NCBI GenBank assembly: GCA_965247065.1
Contig: CBDFGN010000006.1
Location: 3,782,001 to 3,846,000, forward strand
From: CBDFGN01 sp965247065
GTDB taxonomy: Bacteria > Bacteroidota > Bacteroidia > Cytophagales > Cyclobacteriaceae
DNA length: 64,000 bases
Direction of reading: 5' to 3'
Below, one piece after another: positions 56,146 through 64,000 of the stretch (position 1 is the stretch's first letter; every line of letters begins with the position of its first letter). The notes under the pieces were generated by a model. It had not been told where the DNA came from. It saw only the letters and a list, made by a program, of their open reading frames with translations, and made no database searches. The translations under genes and the position numbers were made by a program.

Positions 56146-57171
56146 ATGAGCAGCAAATTAGGTCGCAGGGACTTTTGCCGGTCATTGGCCCTAGCCTCGA
56201 TGGCTGCTACGACCGGAATACCGGCCGCCAATGCTCGGAGCTGTGATTCCCGCGGCAAGATCCTCACGGTAAAAGGGGTCATCGAACCACAGGATTTGGG
56301 AATCACCCTACCTCATGAACACATCATTGTAGATTTCATTGGTGCTGACGAAACTGGTCCCGACCGATATAATCCCGAAGAGGTCAAACAGGTAATGATT
56401 CCGTATCTGGAGTCCATCGCAGAACAAGGCGTCACGGGTTTCATCGATTGTACCCCAAATTACCTGGCCCGGGACCCGTTCATTCTGAGGGATCTATCTG
56501 ACAAAACCGGTCTGCATATCCTGACCAACACAGGCTTGTATAAGGAACCTTTTCTTCCTAGTTACGCTTTCTCGAATTCTGCGGATGAGCTGGCGGAGAT
56601 CTGGACCGACGAAATTCTTCATGGAATCGGAGATACCGGAGTGCGAGCCGGATTCATAAAAATTGCCGTCTTCCCAGAACCCCTGAAACCATTGCAGCAG
56701 AAAATTGTTCAAGCCGCAGCTAAGACCAACAAACAAACTGGGGCAAGCATTGCATGTCATACGGCGCATGGACCAGCTGCATTGGAGATATTGGATATTC
56801 TCAGCGCGGAGGAAATTGCTTCCGATGCCTATATTTTTGTCCATGCGGGCAACGAGCAAGACTCAACCTTTCATTTGCAGGTGGCCAGAAAAGGTGCTTG
56901 GGTTGAATTTGACGACATAGGTGCCAAGCCGATTGAGCACCATATTGGCTTGGTCCGAAACATCTTAGATCAAGGCTTGGAGGATCATTTGCTTTTATCC
57001 CAAGACCGTGGTTGGTACACCGTTGGTGAGCCTGGAGGAGGTGAAATTAAACCGTTTAGTTTCTTCTTTGAAGAATTTGTACCGGCAATGATGGATGCCG
57101 GAATCAACGGCAACATCATCGACAAAATCACCCGCCTTAACCCGGCCCTGGCTTTTCAACTGGACTTATGA
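56146..57171 (+). CDS. Phosphotriesterase-family metallohydrolase, Tat-type signal
   Basis: 341 residues. The start has a twin-arginine-like signal (LGRRDFCRSLALASMAA). Binuclear metal ligands are visible: LPHEHI, the carboxylated Lys in AGFIKIAVF, CHTAHG, FVHAGNEQD and LSQDRGW. Family members act as lactonases, phosphotriesterases or amidohydrolases; lactonase activity is common. The true substrate is unknown. It follows the nucleotidyltransferase on the same strand with 245 bp between. Confidence 0.9.
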   Translation: MSSKLGRRDFCRSLALASMAATTGIPAANARSCDSRGKILTVKGVIEPQDLGITLPHEHIIVDFIGADETGPDRYNPEEVKQVMIPYLESIAEQGVTGFIDCTPNYLARDPFILRDLSDKTGLHILTNTGLYKEPFLPSYAFSNSADELAEIWTDEILHGIGDTGVRAGFIKIAVFPEPLKPLQQKIVQAAAKTNKQTGASIACHTAHGPAALEILDILSAEEIASDAYIFVHAGNEQDSTFHLQVARKGAWVEFDDIGAKPIEHHIGLVRNILDQGLEDHLLLSQDRGWYTVGEPGGGEIKPFSFFFEEFVPAMMDAGINGNIIDKITRLNPALAFQLDL

Positions 57172-57190
57172 ATTCCTCAAAGCTACGGAA

Positions 57191-58251
57191 TCAGAACATT
57201 ATGATCTCGTTCAAAAAGATACTGTCGGCCTGGCCTCTGACCTGAAACGTAAGTTCCACAGGTTGCACTTCCCAGTTAAGTTTTATGAGACCAAAGTTCT
57301 TATGAATCACTAAATCACCAACTCTCATGGGGTTGGGTAAATCTACTTTTTCATCCCAGGTATGGGTCAAGCCGCTAGAAGTAAAATCGTAGAGCGGAAA
57401 ATCCAGCCCATCCACATCTTTCCTGATTAATTCCGCTACATGGATATCTCCGCTGATGAACATTATTGGGCCCGGCTTAATCTCCACTATTAAATCCAGT
57501 AGTCTTTGTCTCGCGCTTGGAAACTGCCCCCATCGCTCTCCGCCTGCGCTTTCATTCAATACGCGGATGCTAGAGCCAATAATTGTGAGTTGTGCTTCAC
57601 TCGTCCGTAATTCGTCTCCAAACCAATCCCATTGCGCTTCACCTAATATATCTCCTGTACCATTGTCAGTATCAACAGGATCCCGGAAATAGCGTGTATC
57701 CAATAAGATGATCTTAATTCGTTGCCCCGGTTGCCATAGAGATAAGATTGGTATGCTCCTGCCCTTTTGCGGGCGGGATCGTCGAATTCTACATCCAGGA
57801 AATCGAACAGTAAGTCACGGCTTTCTCTCTTTTTGGGATATTCCTTACCTCCATCGTTCACTCCGTAGTCATGATCATCCCAGACGCCAATGATTCTAAA
57901 CCGCCTTCTCATTTCCAGGTAATCGGGATTAGATTTCTGTTCGAAATACTTGCTCTCCAAGGCCCGCATGTTTTCAGTGTCGCCATAAACGTTGTCACCC
58001 AACCATATCCAGAGATCTGGAGCATTTTCCATTACAACCGGCCAGAGCCTTTGAACGGAATCCTGATGAGAACAGGATCCAAAAGCGATGCTTTCAAGCT
58101 GAGTGGGGTCGGATAATTGCGGAGGATCAAAATCGGTTAATTTGCTGAAATCCTCCTCCGAGCATCCCTGCAGGATAAGGGCCAGCGATACACCAACCAG
58201 AATGACCGTTTTGGATTTCACGGGTAAGTTAATTGAAAGAAGGAACGCCAC
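57191..58251 (-). pseudogene. PhoD-like alkaline phosphatase D with frameshift
   Basis: The first part (58251 to 57643) has a lipoprotein signal (LALILQGC), FGSCSHQDS, WIWLGDNVYGD and IGVWDDHDYG, all metal motifs of PhoD. It then enters a wrong frame near YGNRGNEL. The second part (from LDTRYFRDPVDTDNG) is open in another frame and holds FISGDIHVAE, the late metal site, to the stop at 57191. A missing G in the GGGG run (CCCC at 57725-57728) explains it. Intact length would be about 350, normal for the family. Either a mutation or an assembly error. Confidence 0.85.
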
Positions 58252-58479
58252 TCTATTAATAACCAGAGGTAATTTTTATCTTTAGATTCAACCAAAATAA
58301 TGTCTAATCCATAATATTAACAAATCTGGGTGTATCTGAGTTGCACAGTAGGCCGACAAGACGCCACGAGAAGTATCTGGATTCCTGGTCTTGAACTAAA
58401 TCAAAATGCATAGAGCATACTTGCAACAACTCGATCCTGCCAGCTGATGAACCCCACGGCCCAATTAACACCGATTGTT

Positions 58480-61404
58480 ATGAAACTTGGGGTGCTTGTA
58501 TTAACCACGGTAAGTTTCGCCCAAAACCCAGTGGCCCTGGATCCAGGAGGAGAGGCCTGGGTTGATTCGGTTTTTGATAGCCTGGATACTGATGGAAAGA
58601 TTGGTCAGCTGTTCATGGCACCTTGCTGGTCGAACCGAGGCGAAAGTCACCATAATGAAGTCAATCGACTTATCAAAGAGTACAGAATTGGCGGGATTCT
58701 ATTCTTTCAGGGGGGGCCCCTCCGACAGGCACGCCAAACGAATTCATACCAGTCCAAGGCGCAGATTCCGCTCCTGGTAGCCATGGATGGGGAATGGGGC
58801 TTAGGAATGCGACTGGATAGCACGGTGAATTTTCCCTACCAGATGACGTTGGGTGCTATTGAGGATGATAGCTTGATTTATAAGATGGGGGTGCAGATAG
58901 CCCTTAATTTCAGAAGGTTGGGAGTACACATGAATTTCGCCCCGGTGGCGGACGTGAACAACAATCCATCGAACCCCGTGATTAACTATCGATCTTTTGG
59001 AGAAGACAAGCAAAAAGTAGCTGATAAGTCTTGGGCCTACGCCGCGGGGTTGCAAGCAAACCGGGTATTGGCGGTTGCCAAGCACTTTCCGGGTCATGGA
59101 GACACTAATGTGGACTCTCATGACGATCTTCCGGTGGTCCGTCATACTCACGATAGATTGCAGGAGATTGAGCTGTATCCCTTTCAGCAATTGATCGATA
59201 GAGGTGTAGGAGGCATAATGGTAGCCCACATGAGTATTCCGGCTCTTGAGCCAACCGTGAATCTGCCCTCCACTTTGTCACGCCCGATAGTTTCGCAATT
59301 ACTTAAGGAGACCATGCACTTCGAAGGATTGGTAGTCACCGATGCTATGAATATGAAGGGAGTGACCAAATACCATCCCACCGGAGAAGCCGAACTAAAG
59401 GCGTTAATGGCCGGGAACGATGTAGTAGAGTACTCTGAAAACATTCCGGTTGCCATTGAAGCAGTCAAGAAGGCTCTTAGAAATGGTTCACTGACCCAGG
59501 TGGAACTGGACGAGAAATGCCGCAAGATCCTGACCGTTAAATACTGGGCCGGTTTAGGAGAATATCAACCTATACAGATTTCCGGACTTTACCAGGATTT
59601 AAATAATCCCCAAATCAACCTGACAAACCGGAATCTGGTTGAAGCATCGGTCACCGTGCTTCGCAATCAGGACGACCTGATCCCCATCCAAGATCTGGAA
59701 TTTCAACGAATTGCAACTCTCTCAATTCAGAAAGTAAAGGGAAAGAGTGCCTTCCAGGGGATGTTGGAAAACTATGCCTCCATGGATCACTTCAACCTCG
59801 TGTTTGACGCCACTTCGGGAATTAAAGAAGTTAGGGAAAAGCTCACGGATTACAGCCTGGTAATTGTGGGCCTTGACCAGGTTCGCAAGCGACCTTCCAA
59901 CAATAAGGCCTATTCGGCACAGGTAGTTGGGTTGGTGAATGAGTTGGCTGCTGATTTTCCGGCCATCATCTGTGTCATGAGGAACGCGTATACCCTGTCT
60001 CAATTCAAAAGCATCCACCAGGCTAAAGGCCTGGTTTTGTCCTACGAGGGGTCGGATAATTCTGAAGACCTCGCGGCCCAACTGCTGTTCGGTGGCATTG
60101 GGGCCAAAGGCAGACTTCCGGTATCGGTCAATGAGCACTTTCGCGCTGGAGACGGGCTGGACAGTCGAGGAGGTATTAGATTTAAGTACACTCTACCTGA
60201 AGACGTCGGGATGTCATCATCCTATTTGAGGGCCGGCATTGACTCGTTAGTTAACCAGGCAATGGAGGTTAAGGCTACTCCGGGAGCCCAGGTTTTGGTA
60301 GCAAAGGACGGCAAAGTAGTCTTTTGGGAATCCTATGGGTATCAAAGCTATTTCGATACCATACCCGTTCGGCCGGACGATTTATATGACTTAGCATCCA
60401 TCACCAAAGTCACTGCGTCTCTACCGTTGCTTATGGAATTGGTCGACCAACGACTTCTGGATCTGGACGGAACGCTGGGTGAATATGTAGGTTATTTGAA
60501 GGGCTCTGATAAAGCCGATTTGACCATTAGAGAGATACTGGCTCATCAGGCCGGACTGAAACCGTGGATACCTTATTGGAAAACCACGTTGAAAAGAAAG
60601 GGTGGTTATAAGGGTAAAACTTTTCAAAAGAACTACTCTGAGGATTTTCCTATCAAGATCACTGACAGTTTATTCTTGCATAAGGATTACAAAAAGAAAA
60701 TTTACAGAGCCATAAAGAAATCACCGCTGGAGCAGGAACCAAGGTATCTCTATTCAGGGCTTTCTTTTTATTTGTGGCCTGAAATGATCCAGGATATGAC
60801 CGGCGAACAATTCGAACTCCGTCTCTTTAAGGACATCTTCTTGCCTCTGGGAGCCACGCGGCTAACCTTCAATCCGTCTCAGAATTTCCCACTGAACAAA
60901 ATCGTACCTACCGAGTTTGACCTTCAATTCAGGCGGGTTATGATACACGGGAAGGTGCATGATGAGGGAGCCGCTTTGATGGATGGCATTTCATCAAATG
61001 CCGGTCTTTTTGGCAATGCCAACGACCTTGCCAAATTATTCCAAATGTACGTGAACCTGGGTGAGTACGGAGGAAGAAGATATATTCAAGAATCGACCCT
61101 CCGGGAATTTACTCGGATTCAATTTCCAGAGAATCAAAACCGTCGCGGTTTAGGGTTTGATAAGCCTCAGCTTGAGTTTAGCGTTGATGGAAACGCCTCA
61201 AAATTTGCCAGCCCGGCCAGTTTTGGCCACACTGGATTCACCGGCACCAGGGCCTGGGCTGATCCTGAATACAACTTGGTCTATGTATTCTTGTCCAACC
61301 GGGTACACCCCTTTGGCACCAACACGCGTCTCTACCGACTCAACACGCGGACCGAGATTGAACGAGTGATTTACGAATCGTTTGAGGGCCAGTTGAAACA
61401 TTGA
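58480..61404 (+). CDS. GH3 beta-N-acetylglucosaminidase fused to beta-lactamase-like domain
   Basis: 974 residues from ATG 58480, which opens a Sec signal (MKLGVLVLTTVSFAQ); ATG 58447 adds 11. The GH3 (NagZ-type) domain has DGEWGLGMRL, KHFPGHGDT with the His-Asp acid/base pair, and nucleophile Asp in LVVTDAMNMKG. A GH3 C-terminal-like alpha/beta region follows to about residue 575. The last part is a serine beta-lactamase/esterase-like domain: SITK (SxxK), RYLYSGLSFY and GHTGFTG in place of KTG. Such fusions are typical of Bacteroidota and are thought to trim peptidoglycan or chitin-like glycans in the periplasm. Confidence 0.93.
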   Translation: MKLGVLVLTTVSFAQNPVALDPGGEAWVDSVFDSLDTDGKIGQLFMAPCWSNRGESHHNEVNRLIKEYRIGGILFFQGGPLRQARQTNSYQSKAQIPLLVAMDGEWGLGMRLDSTVNFPYQMTLGAIEDDSLIYKMGVQIALNFRRLGVHMNFAPVADVNNNPSNPVINYRSFGEDKQKVADKSWAYAAGLQANRVLAVAKHFPGHGDTNVDSHDDLPVVRHTHDRLQEIELYPFQQLIDRGVGGIMVAHMSIPALEPTVNLPSTLSRPIVSQLLKETMHFEGLVVTDAMNMKGVTKYHPTGEAELKALMAGNDVVEYSENIPVAIEAVKKALRNGSLTQVELDEKCRKILTVKYWAGLGEYQPIQISGLYQDLNNPQINLTNRNLVEASVTVLRNQDDLIPIQDLEFQRIATLSIQKVKGKSAFQGMLENYASMDHFNLVFDATSGIKEVREKLTDYSLVIVGLDQVRKRPSNNKAYSAQVVGLVNELAADFPAIICVMRNAYTLSQFKSIHQAKGLVLSYEGSDNSEDLAAQLLFGGIGAKGRLPVSVNEHFRAGDGLDSRGGIRFKYTLPEDVGMSSSYLRAGIDSLVNQAMEVKATPGAQVLVAKDGKVVFWESYGYQSYFDTIPVRPDDLYDLASITKVTASLPLLMELVDQRLLDLDGTLGEYVGYLKGSDKADLTIREILAHQAGLKPWIPYWKTTLKRKGGYKGKTFQKNYSEDFPIKITDSLFLHKDYKKKIYRAIKKSPLEQEPRYLYSGLSFYLWPEMIQDMTGEQFELRLFKDIFLPLGATRLTFNPSQNFPLNKIVPTEFDLQFRRVMIHGKVHDEGAALMDGISSNAGLFGNANDLAKLFQMYVNLGEYGGRRYIQESTLREFTRIQFPENQNRRGLGFDKPQLEFSVDGNASKFASPASFGHTGFTGTRAWADPEYNLVYVFLSNRVHPFGTNTRLYRLNTRTEIERVIYESFEGQLKH

Positions 61405-61444
61405 TGGATCCGGTCTCTCATTCAACTTTTGATCCATTCTAAAA

Positions 61445-63415
61445 ATGAACAGCTCCCAAGTCATTTTTTGTTTGATGCTTATTTCGTTCTTAGTCCGTTG
61501 CGATCGGCCACAGGGCGACGAGTCCTATCGTAATTGGAGCGTCTACCTTGGAGACAAGTCCAGTTCCCAATTCTCCAGCCTAAACCAGATAAACGTTGAA
61601 AATGTCGAGAAGCTGCAGGTGGCCTGGATCTATAGATCTGGTGATGCCGATCCCAACAATCGTTCTCAAATCCAGTGTAATCCTATAATTGTGGATGGAC
61701 TACTTTATGGCAGCTCCGCATCCTTAAGATTCTTTGCTTTGGACGCCTCCAACGGGGAGGTGATTTGGGGCTTTGATCCGTTTTCCGGAGGATATAAGAT
61801 GTTTTGAACCGGTGTCAACCGCGGTCTTGTCTATTGGTCCGAGGGAGAGGACCGCAGGATCTTGTGCTCAGCGGGGTCAAACCTCTATGCCTTGGATGCA
61901 TTAACAGGCCAATCCATAGTCAGCTTTGGCTCCAAGGGTTCGGTTGATTTACACAAAGGTCTTGGAGAGCAAGCCAAAGGACTGTTCGTGACCGCCAACA
62001 GTCCAGGAATTATTTGGCGGGATCTGCTAATCCTGGGGACCCGAGTCTCCGAATCAACGCCTGCGGCCCCCGGATCTATTCGCGCCTTCGATGTGAGAAC
62101 GGGCGAAATAAGGTGGATCTTCAAGACAATTCCCGATCCTGGAGAAATTGGCTACGATACCTGGCCAAAAGGTGCCTACCAACGAACTGGAGGGGCCAAC
62201 GGCTGGTGTGGATTCAGCCTGGACGAAGAGACTGGAACGGTTTACATACCTACTGGCTCTGCCTCCTTCGATTTTTGGGGTGGAGACCGGCATGGGGAAA
62301 ACCTGTTCGCCAATTGCATACTGGCCCTGGACGCTTCAACCGGTAAAAGAAAATGGCACTATCAGACCATCCATCATGATCTATGGGACCGCGATCTGCC
62401 AGCTCCAGCCAATTTATTGACAGTTGAGCACAACGGACAAATGGTAAAAGCCCTCGCCCAAATCACCAAGTCGGGCTTCGTTTTTTTATTTAACCGGGAG
62501 ACTGGTGAAACTTTGTATCCGATAGATGAGGTGGCAGTACCAAAGTCCGATTTGACAGGGGAAAAAGCCCACGCTACTCAGCCGGTTCCCCAGATACCTC
62601 CACCCTTCGTGAGACAGGTATTCACAGAAGACCTTCTCACCGACATTTCACCAGAATCTAATGCCTACACACGGGAAATTCTCAAGAACTTAAGATCTGG
62701 TGAGAGGTTTATTCCACCCAGTGTTGAGGGTACTGTCATCTTCCCTGGTTTTGACGGTGGAGGTGAGTGGGGTGGGGCGGCTCACGATCCAAACCGAGGG
62801 ATCTTGTACTTGAATGCCAACGAGATGCCCTGGATACTTACAATGGTTGAACTTGTTCCTGATCAAGGGGACACCACTCTTAAGGGTCGAAATATTTACG
62901 CCCGGGTTTGTGCCAGTTGTCATGGGATCGATCGTCGGGGAGGGGCATTCATGGGCAACGTTCCAGCCCTGGTCAACGTGACCGACCGGCTTACTTCCCA
63001 GGAGATCAGGGAGAGGATCACCACCGGCAAAGGGGTGATGCCGTCATTCCATTTTCTGAAAAACGACGAAATCGAAGCCCTGCTCCGATTTTTAAATGAG
63101 CCTCCGTTTGAAGCTAGCAATCCTAGGGAAGCTCCTTTACCCGCAGAAAGCAGTGACTCCTACTATGCCCATACAGGTTACAATAAGTTCAAGGATCAGG
63201 AAGGCTATCCAGCGGTAAAACCACCATGGGGCACTTTGAACGCCATTGATCTCAATCTTGGCGAAATCCTGTGGGAGCACCAATTGCCGGCAGCAGGATA
63301 TGCCACCCCCGCCACGTATATGGTGAATGGGAAACAATATGTGATTATTGCTGCCGGCGGCGGCAAGTTGGATACTAAATCGGGAGATGCTTACGTGGCA
63401 TTTGCTTTGCCGTAA
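61445..63415 (+). pseudogene. PQQ-dependent dehydrogenase with cytochrome c, in-frame TGA
   Basis: An open frame of 657 codons broken by TGA at 61805-61807. The first part has a Sec/lipoprotein signal and the quinoprotein start WSVYLGDKSSSQFS and VAWIYRSGDADP. After the stop, in the same frame, TGVNRGLVYWSEGEDRRIL resumes exactly as in membrane glucose-dehydrogenase-like quinoproteins, with later HHDLWDRDLPAPAN and the heme site CASCHG inserted in the last third, followed by PPWGTLNAIDLNLGEI. Both halves look under protein selection, so the stop is recent, an error or read through. The expected product oxidises a sugar or alcohol with PQQ in the periplasm. Confidence 0.87.
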
Positions 63416-63469
63416 TAGAGTTGGACAGGGAACAGAGGAAGGCAGACGGCCAATTCCAGATTGGAGTCA

Positions 63470-63718
63470 TCAAAACAACTTCATCAGGGCTACCATAACA
63501 CCAACCTGCAGGATCAACAACCCGGCCATTTTCCAAGCCATGCTGCCCATCTTTTCAAGCATTTTTGCTTCCAGTCGAAGCAAATCCTCCTTAGTGGCCA
63601 ACGATTTTAAAGCTTTTCGAATTTCCTTCTTGAATGAACCGATTTCTCTCCGGAAAGAGCCAATTTCTTCTTGAAGGGCGCTTATTCGGCCCTCTGTGCC
63701 TCGGATATCCTATTGCAT
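63470..63718 (-). pseudogene. Small coiled-coil membrane protein, stop at codon 3
   Basis: On the minus strand an ATG (63716-63718) is followed by CAA and TAG (63710-63712), then an open frame with clear protein character: ISALQEEIGSFRREIGSFKK, RKALKSLATKEDLLRLEAK, and a terminal membrane span WKMAGLLILQVGVMVALMK ending LF and stop at 63470. Heptad pattern plus a C-terminal anchor resembles DUF1640/CCDC90-type small proteins. Either the 5' end is damaged or translation begins elsewhere, at a non-ATG codon. Confidence 0.6.
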
Positions 63719-63942
63719 ACGGGGGAGAAATGTTACCTACAGAATGACAAAAGGTCAACATATAGAATGCAGTATCCAAAAAACAACAGCCGATAACTCT
63801 CAGCCCAGCCAAAAAACGAATCAACAAATAAACCTTTGAAGGCATTGATCGAAAGATGCAAGAATTCCGACCTCAGATTCCAACCAAACTCTCAAACCTC
63901 CCAACCCCAAACCAACGACCAAAAGCCAATTCCCAACGGCTG

Positions 63943-64000
63943 CTAGCTCTCTTCAATTGGCGCATAGACTCTTACCCAATCCACCTCCATGCGTTGAGGC
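63943..64000 (-). CDS. Tail of a probable GH16 (laminarinase-type) enzyme, partial
   Basis: The last 18 codons read PQRMEVDWVRVYAPIEES then TAG (63943-63945). MEVDWVRVY is the characteristic final strand of GH16 endoglucanases and related beta-jelly-roll hydrolases. The rest lies beyond the window. Only the C-terminus is seen, so the substrate (laminarin, agar, carrageenan) is not known. Confidence 0.6.
   Translation of the reverse strand, partial: PQRMEVDWVRVYAPIEES

Noticed and set aside
63591..63845. 84-codon minus-strand ORF near the right end
   Set aside because: It overlaps the coiled-coil frame in another frame and shows no family pattern.
1..64000. Alternative genetic code explaining the in-frame TAG and TGA
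   Set aside because: Many intact genes here end at ordinary TAG, TGA or TAA codons, so reassignment is not supported.

Overview
The window reads as a piece of a Bacteroidota chromosome, probably a marine or particle-associated polysaccharide degrader. This is an inference from gene content: lipoprotein-type signal peptides, sulfatases, GH32/GH62/GH3/GH16 hydrolases, a GH3-beta-lactamase fusion, AT-rich low-complexity spacers, and IS3 and IS110 transposases of Bacteroidota style. No rRNA, tRNA or CRISPR array was seen.

Layout. 1-9.3 kb holds a partial sulfatase, metY behind a possible structured leader, a sulfatase with an in-frame amber codon, a methyltransferase, a frameshifted TfoX_N-like gene, a metallophosphoesterase, and START, DinB-like and Rieske proteins. 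9.6-20.4 kb holds a small coiled-coil ORF, a class III aminotransferase and a fructan region: one large GH32 lipoprotein, an IS3-family element whose right end is tandemly duplicated (346 bp), two divergent GH32 paralogues and a decayed third copy. 20.4-26.3 kb holds two cytochrome c proteins, a two-copy hairpin repeat, a Gfo/Idh/MocA oxidoreductase, an MDR dehydrogenase and a membrane adenylate cyclase. 26.3-27.6 kb is an IS110 element with a candidate bridge RNA.

27.9-34.4 kb holds a quinoprotein-cytochrome c-CBM fusion, an epoxide hydrolase, a GH62 enzyme, a GNAT and a membrane protein. 34.4-45.2 kb is a striking minus-strand operon-like block: three tandem ~1,025-residue di-heme PSCyt1/DUF1549/DUF1553 proteins followed, with a 4-bp stop/start overlap, by a Tat-exported DUF1501 protein. 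Copies 1 and 2 share a nearly identical 382-bp tract that looks like gene conversion. 45.3-50.1 kb holds an unknown secreted protein, an FGGY (xylulokinase-like) kinase, a PfkB fructokinase and a ribulose-phosphate epimerase. These fit cytoplasmic use of the fructose and pentose released by the GH32 and GH62 enzymes. 50.3-64 kb holds two frameshifted PhoD-like phosphodiesterases, a sulfatase, a nucleotidyltransferase, a phosphotriesterase-family protein, the GH3-beta-lactamase fusion, a PQQ dehydrogenase with an in-frame TGA, a broken small coiled-coil protein and the tail of a probable GH16 enzyme.

Seven coding regions are interrupted by single substitutions, single-base indels or larger decay. 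Two of the frameshifts lie in 4-base homopolymers and may be sequencing errors; the nonsense codons and the deleted GH32 copy are harder to explain that way. The most interesting items are the IS110 candidate bridge RNA with a direct repeat at the element ends, the triplicated PSD1 block with its conversion tract, and the hairpin repeat with paired changes.
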